Assembly: GCA_017440445.1 (NCBI GenBank)
Contig: JAFSHE010000191.1
Coordinates: 1 to 13,484 of the forward strand
Source of the DNA: Oscillospiraceae bacterium
GTDB lineage: Bacteria > Bacillota_A > Clostridia > Oscillospirales > Ruminococcaceae
DNA: 13,484 nucleotides
Direction of reading: 5' to 3'
Part shown: positions 1-6,106 of the stretch, in pieces
Layout: the number at the start of each line of letters is the position of its first letter
How positions within the stretch are numbered: the stretch's first letter is position 1
Translations under genes and position numbers: made by a program
The notes under the pieces: generated by a model
What the model was told of the DNA's origin: nothing
Database searches by the model: none
The model's input: only the letters and a program-made list of their open reading frames with translations

Positions 1-36
1 CTCCTTATTGCGTATGTCGTTGAAGCTGTATACCAT
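1..36 (-). CDS. 5' end of an unidentified gene, possibly YlmC/YmxH-like (PRC-barrel) protein
   Basis: Twelve codons are visible before the window edge, reading MVYSFNDIRNKE from an ATG at 36-34. A good ribosome binding site (GAGGTGAT, plus-strand 41-48) lies about 5 nt upstream, so this is a real translation start. The opening residues resemble the start of YlmC/YmxH-type sporulation PRC-barrel proteins, which often begin with a short 'sDLr.KEVinv' motif. With only 12 residues that is a guess. The gene starts 64 nt after the stop of the membrane protein gene at 100-687. An AT-rich CATATATT lies just upstream of the binding site, but I could not assign a promoter. Confidence 0.5.
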   Translation of the reverse strand, partial: MVYSFNDIRNKE

Positions 37-99
37 GAATATCACCTCTTTTAAAGGTAATATATGCGGACATTTTGACGAAAATTCGGGACAAGTGTA

Positions 100-687
100 C
101 TACTCAGAGTTCTTCTCACGTCTTAGGGATATTGTAATCATCATAAAGCCTAACCACACAAGCGGCTGCACGACCGCATCACCATAGCCGAACCCTAGCT
201 TCACAAGCATAAAAATATGACCTGCGGCATACAGGGCAAACACAACGACCGCAGGTATCTTAGTCCTGATAATTCCGACCGTTGTAAGCATATACACAGC
301 AATTATTGCAAGCTCTATCAGGAATCCATAATTTATCCCAAAACCCCGTTCTATATTATTTATAACAGGTACTGCCGCATCAAGCACCATAGGCACTGTA
401 AAAAGCCACGGTCTGTTTGTGATAAAAGAACTAAGACACAGCACGACAAATGCAGCGTGTGCAATTATATTGGTTACAGCCGATACGGATATTCCATTAT
501 TGTAACGAAACAGTAAACGGTATCCGTCAGGCGGATTATTTTCAGGCAGAATACTGTGCGCAACATAATCAACGCTCCAAGTCGGCTCAATGGCGAACAA
601 CGTAAAAAACAGCGCACCCAAAGCACACACTGCCGCTATGTATCTAAATGGGTCTTTAGCAGATATTTTAAAACTGGCTCTTTTCAT
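100..687 (-). CDS. Hypothetical six-helix integral membrane protein
   Basis: A 195-residue protein I do not recognise. By eye it has six hydrophobic segments near residues 14-34, 66-88, 94-111, 120-140, 144-164 and 170-188, with a longer polar loop (about 35-65, containing YRLLFRYNN) between the first two and a charged tail RREKNSE. It has no signal-peptide cleavage motif and no obvious catalytic residues. I chose the ATG at 687 because a consensus AGGAGG (in the plus-strand stretch 691-700) lies 5-7 nt upstream; the longer open frame starting with TTG at 705 would place that site inside the coding region. It follows the HAD gene by 45 nt with a weak terminator between them, so it is probably transcribed by read-through. 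Function unknown. Confidence 0.8.
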   Translation of the reverse strand: MKRASFKISAKDPFRYIAAVCALGALFFTLFAIEPTWSVDYVAHSILPENNPPDGYRLLFRYNNGISVSAVTNIIAHAAFVVLCLSSFITNRPWLFTVPMVLDAAVPVINNIERGFGINYGFLIELAIIAVYMLTTVGIIRTKIPAVVVFALYAAGHIFMLVKLGFGYGDAVVQPLVWLGFMMITISLRREKNSE

Positions 688-703
688 ATTATCCCTCCTA
701 CAC

Positions 704-729
704 AAAAGCAGAGGGCAAAAGCCCTCCGC
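704..729 (-). terminator. Weak intrinsic terminator after the HAD gene
   Basis: Stem GCGGAGGGC / GCCCTCTGC with a TTTT loop and one internal mismatch (plus positions 710 and 727), followed on the minus strand by a short TTTTG run (704-707). It starts 3 nt past the TAA of the HAD gene. The T-run is short and the next gene's ribosome binding site (691-700) comes directly after it, so termination is probably partial. Confidence 0.5.
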
Positions 730-732
730 AAG

Positions 733-1440
733 TTATTCAATAAGGCTCAAAACATACTCCACAGCATCCTCCAGAGTTCCCTGCGGGAATGCGGAATAGT
801 CCTCGTCCTTCGGGTTTTCAAGCCACTCTGGGACGAGAAACACCTTCATACCTGCCTTTGCGGCTGCCATATCGTCCTGCACGCTGTTTCCTACCATCAC
901 GCACTCCTCGGGAGAAACGCCCAGCTTTTCGGCAATCTCGGTGAAGTATGCGGGGTGCGGCTTGCAGTATGTACTGTTATCATAATGCGTGATATGGTCG
1001 AAATCCTCGGGAGAAAGTCCCACCCAGCTTAAACGGGTATACATTCCGTCTGCGGGGAACATGGGATTTGTCGCAAGAGCAACATTAAGTCCCGCCTTTC
1101 TCAGCCTTTCGATAAGCGGCATCCTGTCAGCCTCGTACCTAACAACGCACTGCGCCTTTCTGAACTCGTTTGTGTAGAACTCGTCGCACAGCGGCTTTGC
1201 ATCGGGCATGCCCTCGTTCATGGAATAAAAAACATCCCAGAAGCGCTTTGAGTTAAGGCAGCTTCCGTCATTCACCACCATCGCCCTTGTTCCCGCCCAC
1301 ACGGATTTTACAGTGTGGTCAGGCTCGTAGCCGAGGGGCGCAAGCTTCTTGCAAAGCTCACCGAAGTACACCTTGATGAACTCCTCCTGCTGAAAGGGAA
1401 TGAGCGTTCCGTCCATGTCAAACAATACTGTCGTTATCAT
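733..1440 (-). CDS. HAD-superfamily phosphatase-like hydrolase
   Basis: A 235-residue cytoplasmic hydrolase of the haloacid dehalogenase superfamily (subfamily I type). All four family motifs are present: DMDGT with nucleophile Asp8 and acid/base Asp10; motif II Thr124 in ALATNP; motif III Lys160 in CKPHP; and motif IV GNSVQDD (184-190) with the Mg-binding acidic pair. The insert between motifs I and II (about 15-100) looks like a helical cap domain. Substrate cannot be read from sequence; small phosphorylated metabolites are usual for the family. I chose the ATG at 1440 because AAAGGA lies 6 nt upstream and the protein then begins directly with the first beta strand; an in-frame start at 1470 would add ten residues without need. 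It overlaps the upstream exonuclease gene by 23 nt, which suggests translational coupling. Confidence 0.88.
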   Translation of the reverse strand: MITTVLFDMDGTLIPFQQEEFIKVYFGELCKKLAPLGYEPDHTVKSVWAGTRAMVVNDGSCLNSKRFWDVFYSMNEGMPDAKPLCDEFYTNEFRKAQCVVRYEADRMPLIERLRKAGLNVALATNPMFPADGMYTRLSWVGLSPEDFDHITHYDNSTYCKPHPAYFTEIAEKLGVSPEECVMVGNSVQDDMAAAKAGMKVFLVPEWLENPKDEDYSAFPQGTLEDAVEYVLSLIE

Positions 1441-2359
1441 CTGTTTTCCTTTCTGCCCTGCGCTTTGCAAGTATCATGTGCTGCTTTTCCAGCTTTTTCT
1501 CGTAGGAGGCTATCGCACTCTCGTCTGCACGGTATATAATGCGGACAGCATTCCATAGCTCCGCTGTTGCCCTTCTGCAGGTGAGCTTCACCAGAAATTC
1601 GCCGTGCTTTTCGCACTCACAGATAGTAGACTTTTTACCGCCGCCGAATGAAAGCCACTCACGTGAGGTCATCACCTCACGGCAGTCGGGACAAGGCACA
1701 CCTGCCACTCGTTCATCACGAAGTACGGTGCGGTAATCCTTAATATTCTTTATCACATCCTGACGCAGTGCGACACGGATGCCCGCAGACATGCAGGCAT
1801 ACTCCGCAAGACCCTTCTGCATATCGAGATGACGGCACACCTGAAAGGTAAACCACGCATCGTTCATAGCGTCATGAGCCTGTGCGTCCATCGGTATCCT
1901 TAGACGCTCCACAGCGTCGGACAGCGACCACTGTGTGCGCTCGTTGTCTATCTGATTTTTGTAGATAAGCTGAAGATTGATGTAGTCGTTGCCCCAGGAC
2001 GGCTCAAAGCCGTGTATTGCGAGATTATCGGACAGCATCGCCACATCGTCAAAGCCCCATATGATGAAGCGGAAATCATCACCGCACCATGCCTTAAAGC
2101 GTGCGAATGCCTCGGGGAACTTTTCACCCAGTGCAAGCTGCTCGCTTGTGATGCCCGTTATCTTCTCCACATGGCGGTTCATCTTTCTATAATATTTCGG
2201 TGCGATATTTATTTTCAGCGTGTCGATAAGCTCGAAGTTCTCGTCCGTCTTGACAGCGCCTATCTGTATTATCTCACCACGGAGTATCACAGGACTCTGG
2301 ACCACCTTTGAGCGCTCAAGAGCCTGATTCCACTCCATATCCAAAATGATATAGTTCAT
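1418..2359 (-). CDS. DEDDh-family 3'-5' exonuclease with C-terminal Cys cluster
   Basis: A 313-residue protein. Residues 1-180 form an RNase T/DnaQ-like exonuclease fold: ExoI has Asp7 and Glu9 (LDMEW), ExoII contains WGFDD (101-105), and ExoIII has His162 and Asp167 with the H-x4-D spacing of the DEDDh class. These residues bind two metal ions and hydrolyse nucleotides from 3' ends of DNA or RNA. The nearest family I can name is the KapD/ERI-1-like exonucleases. Beyond the catalytic domain, CPDC (223-226) and CECEKH (247-252) look like a small zinc ribbon, followed by a basic, probably helical tail (270-305). ATG start at 2359 with AAGGA about 10 nt upstream. It begins 20 nt after the ABC-F gene and overlaps the HAD gene, so the three probably form one operon. 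Whether the substrate is RNA or DNA is unknown. Confidence 0.87.
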   Translation of the reverse strand: MNYIILDMEWNQALERSKVVQSPVILRGEIIQIGAVKTDENFELIDTLKINIAPKYYRKMNRHVEKITGITSEQLALGEKFPEAFARFKAWCGDDFRFIIWGFDDVAMLSDNLAIHGFEPSWGNDYINLQLIYKNQIDNERTQWSLSDAVERLRIPMDAQAHDAMNDAWFTFQVCRHLDMQKGLAEYACMSAGIRVALRQDVIKNIKDYRTVLRDERVAGVPCPDCREVMTSREWLSFGGGKKSTICECEKHGEFLVKLTCRRATAELWNAVRIIYRADESAIASYEKKLEKQHMILAKRRAERKTDDNDSIV

Positions 2360-2379
2360 TTAATTCACATTCCTTAAGA

Positions 2380-3993
2380 TCAGAGCATGAGCTTTCCGCC
2401 GACTGTCTGCTTGCGCCACTCAACGAACTCGTCATAGGTACCCATTCTGTCATAGCAGCCGTTTTCGGTTATCTCGATGATGCGGTTTGCGGCAGTCTGG
2501 AGTATCTCATGGTCGTGAGATGCAAACAGGATATTTCCCTTGTACTCGGAAAGTCCGTTATTTACAGCGGTGATACTCTCCAGGTCGAGATGGTTTGTAG
2601 GTCTGTCGAGTATCAGCACGTTGCTCTGGAACAGCATCATTCTGGAGAACATGCAGCGTACCTTCTCACCACCCGAAAGCACGTTTACGGGCTTGAAAAC
2701 ATCGTCGCCGCTGAACAGCATCCTTCCGAGGAAGCCACGCAGGTAGCTTTCTGTTTCATCCTTGGAATACTGACGCATCCAGTCGAGGATGGAAAGCTGA
2801 CAATCGTTGAAATATGCGCTGTTGTCGTTGGGGAAATAGCTTACGGATGTGGTGCTTCCCCACTTGTAGCTGCCCTCGTCAGGCTCCATCTCGCCCATCA
2901 GAATCTTAAACAGGGTGGTAACTGCTATCTCATTGTTTCCGATGAAGGCTATCTTGTCGTTCTTTCCGACAGTGAAGCTGACATCATTCAGCACCTTTAC
3001 GCCGTCAACTGTCTTGGAGATGCCTGATACCTGAAGTATATCCTTACCCACCTCACGCTCGATATCAAAGCCGATGTAGGGGTACTTTCTGCTGGATGCG
3101 GGAAGCTCCTCAACGGTCAGCTTGTCTATCAGCTTACGGCGGGAGGTAGCCTGCTTACTCTTGGATTTGTTTGCAGAGAATCGTGCGATAAAGTTCTGTA
3201 ACTCCTTTATCTTCTCCTCTGCACGCTTGTTCTGCTGCTTTATCATGCGCTGGATAAGCTGAGAGGACTCGTACCAGAACTCGTAGTTACCAACGTACAT
3301 CTTTATCTTGCCGTAGTCGATATCAACGATGTGTGTACACACGTTATTGAGGAAGTGACGGTCATGGGATACTACGATGACCGTACCGAAATACTCCGCA
3401 AGAAAGTCCTCCAGCCACGAAACTGCGTCGATATCAAGGTGGTTTGTAGGCTCGTCCATCAGGATGATGTCAGGGTTTCCGAACAGGCACTGTGCAAGCA
3501 GCACCTTTACCTTCTCGTTACCTGTAAGGCTGTCCATCTTCTGGTAGAGTATCTCCTCGGGAAGTCCCAGACCCTGGATGAGCTTGGATGCGTCAGACTC
3601 TGCCTCCCAGCCGTTAAGCTCTGCAAACTCGCCCTCAAGGACTGCCGCTCTGTCGCCGTCCTCATCGGAGAAATCCTCCTTGGCATACAGTGCGTCCTTC
3701 TCCTGGATGATATCATAAAGGCGCTTGTTGCCCATGATAACGGTATCCTGAACGGTGTACTCGTCATAAGCATAGTGGTCCTGCTTCAGCACGCTCATGC
3801 GAAGCTCCTCGGGCATGGAAACGCTGCCCTTAGTAGGCTCCAGCTCGCCGCACAGCGCCTTAAGGAACGTGGATTTTCCTGCGCCGTTGGCGCCGATTAC
3901 TCCGTAGCAGTTGCCGGGGGTGAATTTAAGCTCAACATCCTTGAACAGAAGCTGTCCGCCGAAGCTGATGCTAAGATCAGAAACTGTAATCAA
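2380..3993 (-). CDS. ABC-F family ATPase (ribosome-associated type, YbiT-like)
   Basis: A 537-residue protein with two ATP-binding cassettes and no membrane segments, as in ABC-F translation factors that act at the ribosomal E site. NBD1 has Walker A GANGAGKST (34-42), signature LTGNE (156-160), Walker B LMDEPTNHLD (178-187) and H-loop His210. A charged linker (about 243-300) follows, as in the family. NBD2 has a degenerate Walker A, GNNEIAVTT (352-360), lacking the Lys; an intact signature LSGGE (439-443); Walker B with Arg464 in place of the catalytic Glu (LDRPTNHLD); and H-loop His493. Overall architecture is closest to YbiT-like members. The start is TTG at 3993, supported by AAGGGAG 7 nt upstream; the ATG just upstream is out of frame and stops after two codons. 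It heads the exonuclease-HAD group and lies just downstream of the inserted cassette. It could affect antibiotic resistance or general translation; the sequence does not decide. Confidence 0.92.
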   Translation of the reverse strand: MITVSDLSISFGGQLLFKDVELKFTPGNCYGVIGANGAGKSTFLKALCGELEPTKGSVSMPEELRMSVLKQDHYAYDEYTVQDTVIMGNKRLYDIIQEKDALYAKEDFSDEDGDRAAVLEGEFAELNGWEAESDASKLIQGLGLPEEILYQKMDSLTGNEKVKVLLAQCLFGNPDIILMDEPTNHLDIDAVSWLEDFLAEYFGTVIVVSHDRHFLNNVCTHIVDIDYGKIKMYVGNYEFWYESSQLIQRMIKQQNKRAEEKIKELQNFIARFSANKSKSKQATSRRKLIDKLTVEELPASSRKYPYIGFDIEREVGKDILQVSGISKTVDGVKVLNDVSFTVGKNDKIAFIGNNEIAVTTLFKILMGEMEPDEGSYKWGSTTSVSYFPNDNSAYFNDCQLSILDWMRQYSKDETESYLRGFLGRMLFSGDDVFKPVNVLSGGEKVRCMFSRMMLFQSNVLILDRPTNHLDLESITAVNNGLSEYKGNILFASHDHEILQTAANRIIEITENGCYDRMGTYDEFVEWRKQTVGGKLML

Positions 3994-4020
3994 TGCATTA
4001 TCTCCCTTCAGTCGATAACA

Positions 4021-4057
4021 ATGAGGAATGAGGAGTGAGGAATTAGGAATTAAGGTG
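4021..4057 (+). repeat. Left inverted end of the cassette, 7-bp repeat array
   Basis: Built from back-to-back heptamers: TGAGGAA, TGAGGAG, TGAGGAA, TTAGGAA, then TTAAGGTG. It is the inverted partner of 4521-4557, with six mismatches, several at the G/T position of the heptamer. It is followed by the perfect hairpin GCGGC-TTC-GCCGC at 4057-4069. Confidence 0.8.
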
Positions 4058-4099
4058 CGGCTTCGCCGCTTATCTCAATTTACTTCGACACGACCATAT

Positions 4100-4480
4100 T
4101 CATTTATTATCTTTCATAGTTTTTGTAATGGCTGATAGGATCTTCTTTATTTCTATACAATCAGACATCATGGAATTATATTCGTTTTCAGTAATATACT
4201 CGCTCAAACAAAGTAATTCAAGCCAGTATTCTGTTTCGGCACATTCCTTGAACGCAATGTACATCTTAGCAAGGAAATCATTATTGCTTATTGCACATTC
4301 TGCCTCGGCAATATTAGCGCCGATACTTGTACCGCAGCGCAGTATCTGCTTTGAAATGACCAGTTCTTTCTTTTCGGAGCATAAATATTTATAAAGTTTT
4401 ATTATGCGTAAAGCAAAAATCTTGCTTTTCTCAAAAACCACATTTTCTTTCATAATATCATTTGAAATGTCGGAACTCAT
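4100..4480 (-). CDS. Four-helix-bundle protein of the 23S rRNA intervening-sequence (IVP/S23) family
   Basis: A 126-residue, mostly helical protein. The motif LRCGTSIGANIAEAE (47-61) is the signature of the bacterial four-helix-bundle family first met in intervening sequences of 23S rRNA genes and related to the Avd protein of diversity-generating retroelements. Four helices are expected near residues 17-35, 39-64, 68-92 and 97-123; length is typical. Family members form small oligomers and some bind nucleic acid, but no enzymatic activity is established. The frame starts with ATG at 4480 directly after the hairpin 4483-4495 and has no clear ribosome binding site; an internal Met10 (MKENVVFEKSK) is a possible alternative start, equally poorly supported. 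The coding region is more AT-rich than its neighbours, and the gene is enclosed by the inverted ends of the cassette, both of which suggest transfer. Its role here is unknown. Confidence 0.88.
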   Translation of the reverse strand: MSSDISNDIMKENVVFEKSKIFALRIIKLYKYLCSEKKELVISKQILRCGTSIGANIAEAECAISNNDFLAKMYIAFKECAETEYWLELLCLSEYITENEYNSMMSDCIEIKKILSAITKTMKDNK

Positions 4481-4482
4481 CT

Positions 4483-4500
4483 GCGGCGAAGCCGCTTTTT
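4483..4500 (+). terminator. Hairpin plus T-run inside the cassette, plus-strand orientation
   Basis: GCGGC-GAA-GCCGC (4483-4495) followed by TTTTTAT reads as an intrinsic terminator for plus-strand transcripts, although no plus-strand gene is visible. The same 13-base hairpin occurs in opposite orientation at 4057-4069. It may simply be part of the cassette's terminal structure. Confidence 0.35.
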
Positions 4501-4520
4501 ATCCGTCCGACGAAGTCGGA

Positions 4521-4557
4521 CACCGAAATTCCTCATTCCTCACTCCTAATTCCTAAC
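4521..4557 (-). repeat. Right inverted end of the cassette, 7-bp repeat array
   Basis: Read on the minus strand: heptamers TTAGGAA, TTAGGAG, TGAGGAA, TGAGGAA, then TTTCGGTG. It is the inverted partner of 4021-4057. It is followed inward by a perfect 7-bp hairpin GTCCGAC-GAA-GTCGGAC (4505-4521) and then by the hairpin 4483-4495. Confidence 0.8.
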
Positions 4558-4565
4558 TGATCTGA

Positions 4566-5831
4566 TCAGATCTTTGCAAATGCCTGCTCCAGGTCTGCGA
4601 TGATGTCGTCAACATTCTCAAGACCAACAGAGAAGCGGATAAGACCGCCGTCGATACCTGCCGCAACAAGCTGCTCGTCTGTGAGCTGTCTGTGTGTTGC
4701 GGAAGCAGGATGAAGTACGCAGGTGCGGATATCCGCAACATGCACCTCATTGGAAGCAAGCTTCAGGCTGTCCATGTACTTCACAGCAACGGAGCGTCCG
4801 CCCTTGATGGAGAACGAAATAACGCCGCTTGTGCCGAGGGGCAGGTACTTCTTTGCAAGCTCATGGCCCTTGCTTGTGGGAAGCGCAGGGTAAGTGATGA
4901 ACTCTGTCTTGCCTGTGCTTTCGATATACTGAGCCACCTTGAGTGCGTTAGCGCAGTATCTCTCCATTCTTACAGCCAGTGTTTCAAGGCCGAGGTTGAG
5001 CAGGAAGGAGGAATGTGCAGCGGGATAGCAGCCGAAATCTCTCATAAGCTGCATTCTTGCCTTTGTGATGTAGGGAGCTGCGGGGTAATCTCTTGTGTAT
5101 ACAACGCCGTGATAGCTCTCGTCAGGCTCTGTCATGCAGGGGAACTTGCCGCTTGTCCAGTCGAACTTGCCGCTGTCAACGATAACGCCTCCGACCTGTA
5201 CAGCGTGACCATCCATGTACTTGGATGTGGAGTGAACTACGATATCAGCGCCCCACTCGATGGGTCTGCAAAGAACGGGTGTAGCGAATGTGTTGTCGAT
5301 AATGAGCGGAACTCCGTGTGCGTGAGCCACCTTTGCCCACAGCTCGATATCAAGAACTGTGATAGCGGGGTTTGCGAGTGTCTCACCGAATACAGCCTTT
5401 GTGTTCTCCTTGAAGGCTGCGGAGAGCTGCTCCTCTGTTGCGTCATGCTCAACGAAGATGCACTCGATGCCAAGCTTCTTCAGTGTAACAGCAAAGAGGT
5501 TGATGGTTCCGCCATAGATGGAGGAGGACGCAATAAAACTGTCGCCTGCCTCACAGATATTCAGGATGGAAAGCAGGGACGCAGCCTGTCCGCTGGAGGT
5601 ACACATAGCAGCAACGCCGCCCTCCATAGCTGCGATCTTCTTTTCAACGCAGTCTGTGGTGGGGTTCTCAAAGCGGGAGTAGATAAGGCTCTTTGTAGGA
5701 TCGTCGAATACCGCAGCAACATCGTCTGTGGAATCGTAAACGTATGTGGTGCTCTGTACGATAGGCATTACTCTGGGCTCGCCGTTTTTGGGAGTATATC
5801 CCTCGTGTAAGCATTTGGTTTCCATTTTCAT
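4566..5831 (-). CDS. metY: O-acetylhomoserine sulfhydrylase (MetY, Cys/Met metabolism PLP enzyme)
   Basis: A 421-residue cytoplasmic PLP enzyme of the Cys/Met gamma-family that makes homocysteine from O-acetylhomoserine and sulfide (direct sulfhydrylation), often with side activity on O-acetylserine. Visible landmarks: YSRFENPT (51-58), whose Tyr and Arg contact the cofactor phosphate of the partner subunit; SSGQAA (79-84); IIDNTFATP (177-185) with Asp179 holding the pyridine nitrogen; Lys204 in HSTSKYMDGH as the Schiff-base lysine; and the carboxylate-binding end HPASATH...RFSVGLE (374-405). Length of about 420 fits MetY rather than shorter MetB or MetC (about 380-395). ATG start at 5831 with AAAGGAAG 8 nt upstream; a second Met two codons later is possible. 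It has its own promoter at 5924-5952 and a leader of about 85 nt in which I recognise no SAM riboswitch or T-box. The inserted cassette begins 8 nt beyond its stop. Confidence 0.93.
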   Translation of the reverse strand: MKMETKCLHEGYTPKNGEPRVMPIVQSTTYVYDSTDDVAAVFDDPTKSLIYSRFENPTTDCVEKKIAAMEGGVAAMCTSSGQAASLLSILNICEAGDSFIASSSIYGGTINLFAVTLKKLGIECIFVEHDATEEQLSAAFKENTKAVFGETLANPAITVLDIELWAKVAHAHGVPLIIDNTFATPVLCRPIEWGADIVVHSTSKYMDGHAVQVGGVIVDSGKFDWTSGKFPCMTEPDESYHGVVYTRDYPAAPYITKARMQLMRDFGCYPAAHSSFLLNLGLETLAVRMERYCANALKVAQYIESTGKTEFITYPALPTSKGHELAKKYLPLGTSGVISFSIKGGRSVAVKYMDSLKLASNEVHVADIRTCVLHPASATHRQLTDEQLVAAGIDGGLIRFSVGLENVDDIIADLEQAFAKI

Positions 5832-5923
5832 AATAACAACTTCCTTTCTATTTGTCCTCCGTATGGAGTGATCTGCATTACTTATCGCCGTTTATTATTC
5901 ATTTTCGGCAGATATACGTTATA

Positions 5924-5952
5924 AGTATATCACATTTCTTTTACTTTTACAA
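5924..5952 (-). promoter_or_regulatory. Sigma-A-type promoter of metY
   Basis: On the minus strand TTGTAA, a 17-nt spacer and TATACT, giving a start near 5917 and a leader of about 85 nt. The leader includes a small hairpin CTCC-ATAC-GGAG shortly before the ribosome binding site. No known riboswitch core is visible. Confidence 0.7.
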
Positions 5953-6056
5953 GACCTGACAGCTCTTTTTTTGGAAGCATATTGCAAATCTTATATGTTT
6001 CCTGCGCTGGACTTTGCCCACATAAGCAAAGAAAAACGCAGATACCGCATCAATAC

Positions 6057-6089
6057 AACAAAAATCGGCAGAGCCTATGCCCTGCCGAT
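6057..6089 (-). terminator. Intrinsic terminator of the 152-residue membrane protein gene
   Basis: Perfect 8-bp stem ATCGGCAG / CTGCCGAT (plus-strand 6064-6071 and 6082-6089) with a 10-nt loop, followed on the minus strand by a T-tract (TTTTTGTTG). It lies 18 nt beyond the stop codon at 6107, separates this gene from metY and implies an independent metY transcript. Confidence 0.82.
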
Positions 6090-6106
6090 GATATGCTGTT
6101 TTTTTA

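Larger units (their letters stand above)
4021..4557. mobile_element. Putative inverted-repeat cassette carrying a four-helix-bundle gene
   Basis: A compact unit of about 540 bp lying between the metY stop codon (8 nt away) and the ABC-F ribosome binding site (about 12 nt away). Its ends are inverted copies: 4021-4057 matches the reverse complement of 4521-4557 at 31 of 37 positions. Just inside each end is a GGTG followed by a short hairpin with a CTTCG centre, and the only gene is the IVP-like protein at 4100-4480. No transposase is present. Without the unit the two flanking genes would be about 35 nt apart, like neighbours in an operon. Mobility is inferred from this architecture; I cannot test whether other copies exist. 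Confidence 0.55.

Noticed and set aside
3331..4038. A 235-codon plus-strand open frame opposite the ABC-F gene
   Set aside because: Antisense to the ABC-F coding sequence and running into the cassette repeat; no ribosome binding site.
4021..4057. CRISPR-like array in the heptamer repeats
   Set aside because: The unit is 7 bp with no spacers and no cas genes; it forms the end of an inverted-repeat cassette.
4692..5810. A 372-codon plus-strand open frame opposite metY
   Set aside because: Mirror of a highly conserved PLP enzyme gene; the Cys/Ser/Val/Leu-rich product resembles no protein family.
5832..5917. SAM riboswitch or T-box in the metY leader
   Set aside because: The leader is only about 85 nt and shows neither the SAM riboswitch core nor a T-box sequence; only a small 4-bp hairpin is present.
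6023..6048. Inverted repeat around CTTTGC/GCAAAG between metY and the membrane protein gene
   Set aside because: A 6-bp stem with no T-run on the downstream side on either strand, lying after the better terminator at 6057-6089; probably chance.
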